Origin: Gracilaria domingensis
Lineage: Eukaryota > Rhodophyta > Florideophyceae > Gracilariales > Gracilariaceae
Reading direction: 5' to 3'
Length of the DNA stretch: 64,000 nt
Assembly: GCA_022539475.1 (NCBI GenBank)
Contig: VCMS01000245.1
Span: 45,830-109,829 of the forward strand
The notes below the pieces were generated by a model. It saw only the letters and a program-made list of their open reading frames with translations. It was not told the origin of the DNA and ran no database searches. Positions 59,474 through 64,000 of this stretch are shown one piece after another. The position numbers and the translations under genes were made by a program. Each line of letters begins with the position of its first letter. Positions within the stretch are counted from its first letter, which is position 1.

Positions 59474-59819
59474 CCAACCAACGGGGCATCATGCGTGCTC
59501 CTTAGCTCTCTTCAAGACTTCGCCCATATGAACATCAATTTCGGGCTATAAATGGCCGATTAGTGGCCGTAATTATTTCCAAAATAGATTTAATTGGCCG
59601 TATAATGGGCGTGTACAGTACAGTGGCCATTTGGATGCCTTGCCGTATTGTATTCTATGGATCGTTATTGGTACAAAATGTAGCAGCAGAGATAATGATG
59701 ACGAAATATGGTCTCCATTGGACCCAGATCATACGACGCAATTATGATTTGGACCAGTTCCACGTCATTTATTTCTATTTCGCTACTCTTCTCAGCTCAC
59801 GTCCTGGCGCGCCTGCTAC
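59474..59819. other. Divergent intergenic region between LCB2 and ECM29 relics
   Basis: The two relics point away from each other, so a shared promoter region is expected here. The sequence is AT-rich with no clear motif. This region is not present at ECM29 copy A. Confidence 0.4.
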
Positions 59820-62800
59820 CGGCGCTGGTCACAACGCTCTCTACGCCGTCCGCTGCCGCGTGCGGTGGGTGCCTGCACCAAAGGCGCGCCGCTCCTCCGC
59901 GACGCGCTGCGCGCCATCGGCTACACCGCGCTGTTCTACCTAGCGCTGCGCATCCCGTCGCTGCTGCTGGCCGACCCCACAGCCGCCCCGCGCTTCTCCT
60001 CCAGCGCGAGCGCGCTGGCGCCCCCGCCGCCCGTGCCCACCGCCGCCGAGTAGGCGCTCGTCACGCTGTCGCTTTTCGTGTCGCTGAGCACGCGCGACTC
60101 GTCGCCATTTCGCGCCGCCGCGCTGGGCGCGCTCATGCCCGCCATGCTCGACGCGCGCCCGCTGTGAGAGCCGGCGTGCGCCACCGCCGTACACTGGGCT
60201 GAAGACATCTTCTCCTTAGCTGACACGCACGCGCGCCTTATCGAAGTCCTCGCCGCCTCCAACGCCAGCCCACGCGTCATGCAACTCGCCGCTGCCGGGA
60301 TGCGCCGGCGCAAACTCGCGCGCCACGCCGCGCTAGCGCGCGGGAGCCACCCCCGCCGCTTGCGCCCATTATCGCAGTGTACGGAGCGCATTGCGAGCGC
60401 CACTAGCCGCGTAGCTGCTCCGTGGCAGCATATCTGCTGTTTGCGCTGCGCTACCTAGTGCAGCAGCTCGCGCCGGCACGCCGGTTGCAGCTGCTGCCCG
60501 CCGCCAATCTGCACGTGCTGTTGCGCGCCGACGCGGACGCGTTGCACGCGCTGCGAGCCGCGCTGAGCACCGCGCAGCAGCGGCTGCTGCAGCCGCGCTG
60601 GCGGTGGTGCTGCTGGCTTCGAACGCGCCCTCGCTGGGCGAGCAGGTGGCACGCGCGCTACGGCATGAGCTGCAAGACTTGTTCTCGCTCATTGCCCCCC
60701 AGTCTGCCTTGGGAGATGTATTTGTGCGCTTCTCGTCGCCGTCTGCTGCGACGCGCTCTTCAATATCGTATACTTCCCCCCAAGGGTCAGCAAGATATTG
60801 TTGGAAACCTCGTCCGGTCTCTGACCGCCGGCGAGCGGGCTGCGGTGATCGTCCCGGGCAATCAAGGAGTGTTTCTCGAGTTCAGCGGCGTGGAATTGGA
60901 ATCAAACACGGCTGGCGCGCGCTCTGGTACCAACGAGGAGCTCTGTAGTCCGGCTCAAGACATGGGTCAACCTGGAACAGTCGCAAGCGCGCAGCATTGG
61001 CAGTTCCCTCTTGAATAATGATATCGCCGCCGAACAGCTTCGACTGCACGTGAAGAGTCTTTTGCTGCGCTTGTATGTGTACTGCCATCACCCGATATAG
61101 AGCGTTCGCATTGCTATGCGCTCAATTATATCCGCGGTGGTCAAGGCTTCTGGTCACGGCTCAGTGGCCGAGGCGATCAAGGCGAACTTGCTTGCAGTGA
61201 CGGACCACTGCATCAAGTCAATCGTTTCCCGGCAATGGCGTTCGCGAGAAGCGGGGTGCGCCGCGCTTCGCGACGTTCTTGCCTCCCGCACATGGGAGGA
61301 GGTGAAGGACTCTTTAAAGGATTTCTGGTACTACACACTGAGGGCTATGGATGATATGAAGGAAAGTGTGCGAAAGAGTGCTCAAGGCACTGGAAGGGCA
61401 CTCTCGGAACTTTCGATATATCTACGTAATCCAAACTATTTGGGTGAAGAGGAATCGGCTCAAGCCGTTGACGTTGTACTGTCTGTGCTTATGACGTCCT
61501 TCACACACAGCGCCGAGGAGGTGAGAGCGCTCGTGTCAAAGACTCTGTCCGAGATCACACGACATGGAGGAACGGCCTTGCGGTCGTCTGTGCCGGATTT
61601 GATCGCGAATCTGTTGGACGTTGCGACAGAGCTCGAGCCGCAAATCTTAAACTACGCGGAGTATCATGTAGCCTCACCGGAGGAGCTGCAAAACGCTCTG
61701 GTCACTGCATCGAGTATGTCCTCGTCCTCTTTGATCGAGTCGATTGAAAGGCTCATAGGGCAAGTTGACGAGACAATCGCGGCGGAGGTGGTTCCGAATC
61801 TGGCACGATTGGCTCGCGTAGGAGTGGGAATTCCTACGCGTGCAGCGACGGCAAGGTTGATGTCGAGCGTTCTGCAATCCAGAGCAGTGGGCATGGAACC
61901 ATATGCTGCAAAGCTGCAGTTTTCAGCGGCAAGCGCTGCGGGCATGGAGCGCAACGCAATGCTTCGAAAGGCATGGTGCAAGGCCGCTGGCAGAGGTTCA
62001 AAGTTGTGCCGCGTCGATGAAGTTGCAAAGTATTGCAAACAAAATTAGCAAGAAGGCCACATCGGAGTATCCTCGGGATCGCGCGCTTGCCTCGTCTCTC
62101 GCTGCTGGGTTGTGTCGGATGGCGCCCGATACGACCCAGCAGCACGCAAGCTCTATACGGCCCTTCGCATACATGGGGCGCCCTGAAACAGACGACGACG
62201 GAGGAGATGACAGCAAGAACTGGAAAGACGCCTGGAATAAAGGTGCGCCAAGTACTCAGGCCGGGCTTCGTTTGTACGCAAAGGCGATTGTTGAAATATG
62301 TGAGCAACGGCTATCTACTTCTGCTCAGTACCGCGTGAAAAGGAACGCCGCAGCCACGCTAGGGGACCTCACGAACGCTTCAAATGACATTGTCGATGTA
62401 CAGTACATGTCGCGAAGCGCAAAAACGTTGTTAGCGGTGCTTCCAGGTCATATTTGGAAAGGACAGCATGTTGCAATTGAGGCCATTGGGTCTTTGGCAG
62501 ATTTCTGTTCAAGCGCATCTTTGTGGGAGTCGTGCGGAGGGAGCGTAGCTGTTGTGCAGCCTGTGCTGTCCGAATCTGATCGAGGGAAGAAGGATTATCG
62601 AATTGCAGCAATTGATGCGGCGAGGAAGGTGCTGGTTAACACCCGAGAAACCGTTTGCATGTACGAGAAAGTCAGGGACCACTTGTCAGAGCTCGTGTCT
62701 CCAAACTCGTCGGATGTAAACGCTAGCGTACCAAATGTGTCACAGATGGTGTGGGAAACTGGGTCTGATGCAGATGCTGTTGATGCTTGGAACAAAGCGC

Positions 62801-63305
62801 GAAAGTCGCAAAAGCTATTGTGCAAAGCAGCGATTCAGTGCCTGCAATCTTCAATCACAGGGGTGGCGGGCGTTGAGAAGCTAGAAGAACACGTACTTAA
62901 TTTGCTGTGTGTGTTTGAAGAACTGATGCAGAACGATTGGGACATTCGACTAACTGTACTTCAAGCCATTGAGAAGTTGTCCGAACGTTTCTCCAAACAT
63001 GAACTGCAATTTAGAAACTCCCTGGAGCGCACTGAGGCATTGATTAACGATTAGTAAACCTCAGCAAAAACGGCATTCACGAACCCAAGTATAAAGTGCT
63101 AAGAAATAGTGGGTTAACAATTCTTGATCACTTGGTCAACGTTTCCAAGGATTCTACGGCAATGAAGGGTGTGATTGTAGAGGACACGCTAATTGCGATC
63201 CAGAGGTCTCGGAACGAAGATTCCGAGCCTTGGGTGCGATCCGTTGCAATTAAACTATGCACGGCGTTGGCATTTCGTGATCATAGTTTAGGCTGGGGCT
63301 TTTGA
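59820..63305 (+). pseudogene. ECM29: ECM29-like proteasome adaptor, copy B (broken)
   Basis: From 60425 this copies 4776-7656 almost base for base (offset 55,650). It adds about 600 bases of upstream coding sequence: TKGAPLLRDALRAIGYTALF near 59880 and VTLSLFVSLSTRDSSPF near 60065, with stops at 60050 and 60165. The in-frame TAG (61098-61100) and the frame change near 62040 are shared with copy A. A one-base deletion near 63046 is private to this copy and stops the frame at 63054; reading resumes in another frame to 63305. Differences between copies are mostly single substitutions. Confidence 0.85.
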
Positions 63306-64000
63306 GGTTGAAAAGTAGAGCTTAGGCAGTTAGGCAAAGAGGTTCGGCTAATCTGTGTGTTTACGTATCTACCTGGTGACCGTCCAACGACTATGAATAA
63401 CTCAATCGCGCGCCACTCACTTGGAAGCGCGGTCCCTTTTAGCTCATTCTAGGTAATCCAAGTAAGCTTTGAACGCAACTGAAGCTAGTTGTAATCGCCT
63501 TTACATGCGTGCGGTGTACGCGTCGGTAGTTACTCGTTGGGGGATGCTGTGCTTGAGACCTTGGGTGAGCACCAGACGCATGTGTTCCATCTGTTCATGC
63601 CGAATGAAAGCGCGTTAACTCTGCATCATCACCCGGGTGCATGTGTATAAAAGAAGAACAGAAAGCTAATGGTCTGAACTCGGAACCGGCGACACATCTC
63701 TGATGACGACGATAGAGTGCTAATCAGTGCCGGCTTTTCAGGATAATCGTTGTTTCCCTCGACGTGCCAATGATGTCGCCAAGGCTGGCAGTAAGATTTC
63801 TCGTGTGTTAGACATTCGATGCACTTTCCGCACGGCAACGCACATCTTTTATTGACATGGTATATGCAACTCTCAAAAGCGCTTGAATGATTACGAACAT
63901 GATAAGGGTACCACTTCCGCCCAGGAGACTGCTCGGTGATGCTTCTCGTGGATGATCCACTCCAGCTCCTCGTAGATCATCATCGATCAGAAATGTTATG
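63306..64000. other. Duplicate of the ECM29 downstream region
   Basis: It matches 7657-8350. From about 63690 on, one-base gains and losses relative to the first copy become frequent (for example TCGTTGTTTCCC against TCTTGTTTCCC). This may be relaxed decay or poor sequence quality near a contig end. The start of the lectin 3' end should lie at the window edge. Confidence 0.7.

Overview
This window is eukaryotic nuclear DNA. The recognisable genes are intron-poor or intronless and include plant-type phytoene desaturase (PDS), a phytol-kinase-like protein (VTE5), the proteasome adaptor ECM29, a UPL3/TRIP12-type HECT ligase, an ERGIC-53/VIP36-type lectin, a serine palmitoyltransferase subunit (LCB2), a Notchless N-terminus, a ketopantoate-reductase-like protein and a ribulose-phosphate 3-epimerase fragment. 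Plastid carotenoid and tocopherol genes, compact gene islands and a heavy load of transposons and palindromic repeats suggest a photosynthetic eukaryote. A florideophyte red alga of the Chondrus type is my best guess, by inference and without a database search.

Layout. 1-823: copies of a dispersed repeat (R1). 824-1676: broken PDS copy 1. 1677-3880: GC-rich relic. 3885-4775: palindrome element A. 4776-7656: ECM29 copy A, convergent with a lectin relic (8359-9993). 10137-10991: palindrome element B. 10992-15959: TNP2/CACTA-like transposon copy 1. 16384-16632: Notchless fragment. 17416-18255: VTE5-like, the best intact host gene. 18389-20033: PDS copy 2. 20098-23940: broken UPL3-type ligase. 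24085-25937: palindrome element C carrying a solo LTR. 25938-31010: transposon copy 2. 31020-31540: palindrome element D. 31756-34549: an unrecognised gene, the ketopantoate-reductase-like gene and the epimerase fragment. 34600-36562: an R1 element with a coiled-coil ORF. 36563-40857: transposon copy 3, lying in a hAT element (40858-44632) that also hosts nested solo LTRs. 44633-47340: repeats. 47340-57770: Gypsy chromovirus with an unusual antisense ORF. 57775-58110: R1. 58200-59473: LCB2 relic. 59820-64000: ECM29 copy B, a direct duplicate of copy A offset by 55,650 bases.

The theme is decay. Nearly every host gene and transposon keeps long conserved frames broken by single in-frame stops (TAA, TAG and TGA all occur) or one-base shifts. 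The two ECM29 copies share a stop and a frameshift, so those lesions predate the duplication. The most unusual items are the antisense ORF of the chromovirus, minisatellite palindromes whose two arms change together between units, and two transposon copies that abut the same flanking sequence in opposite orientation.
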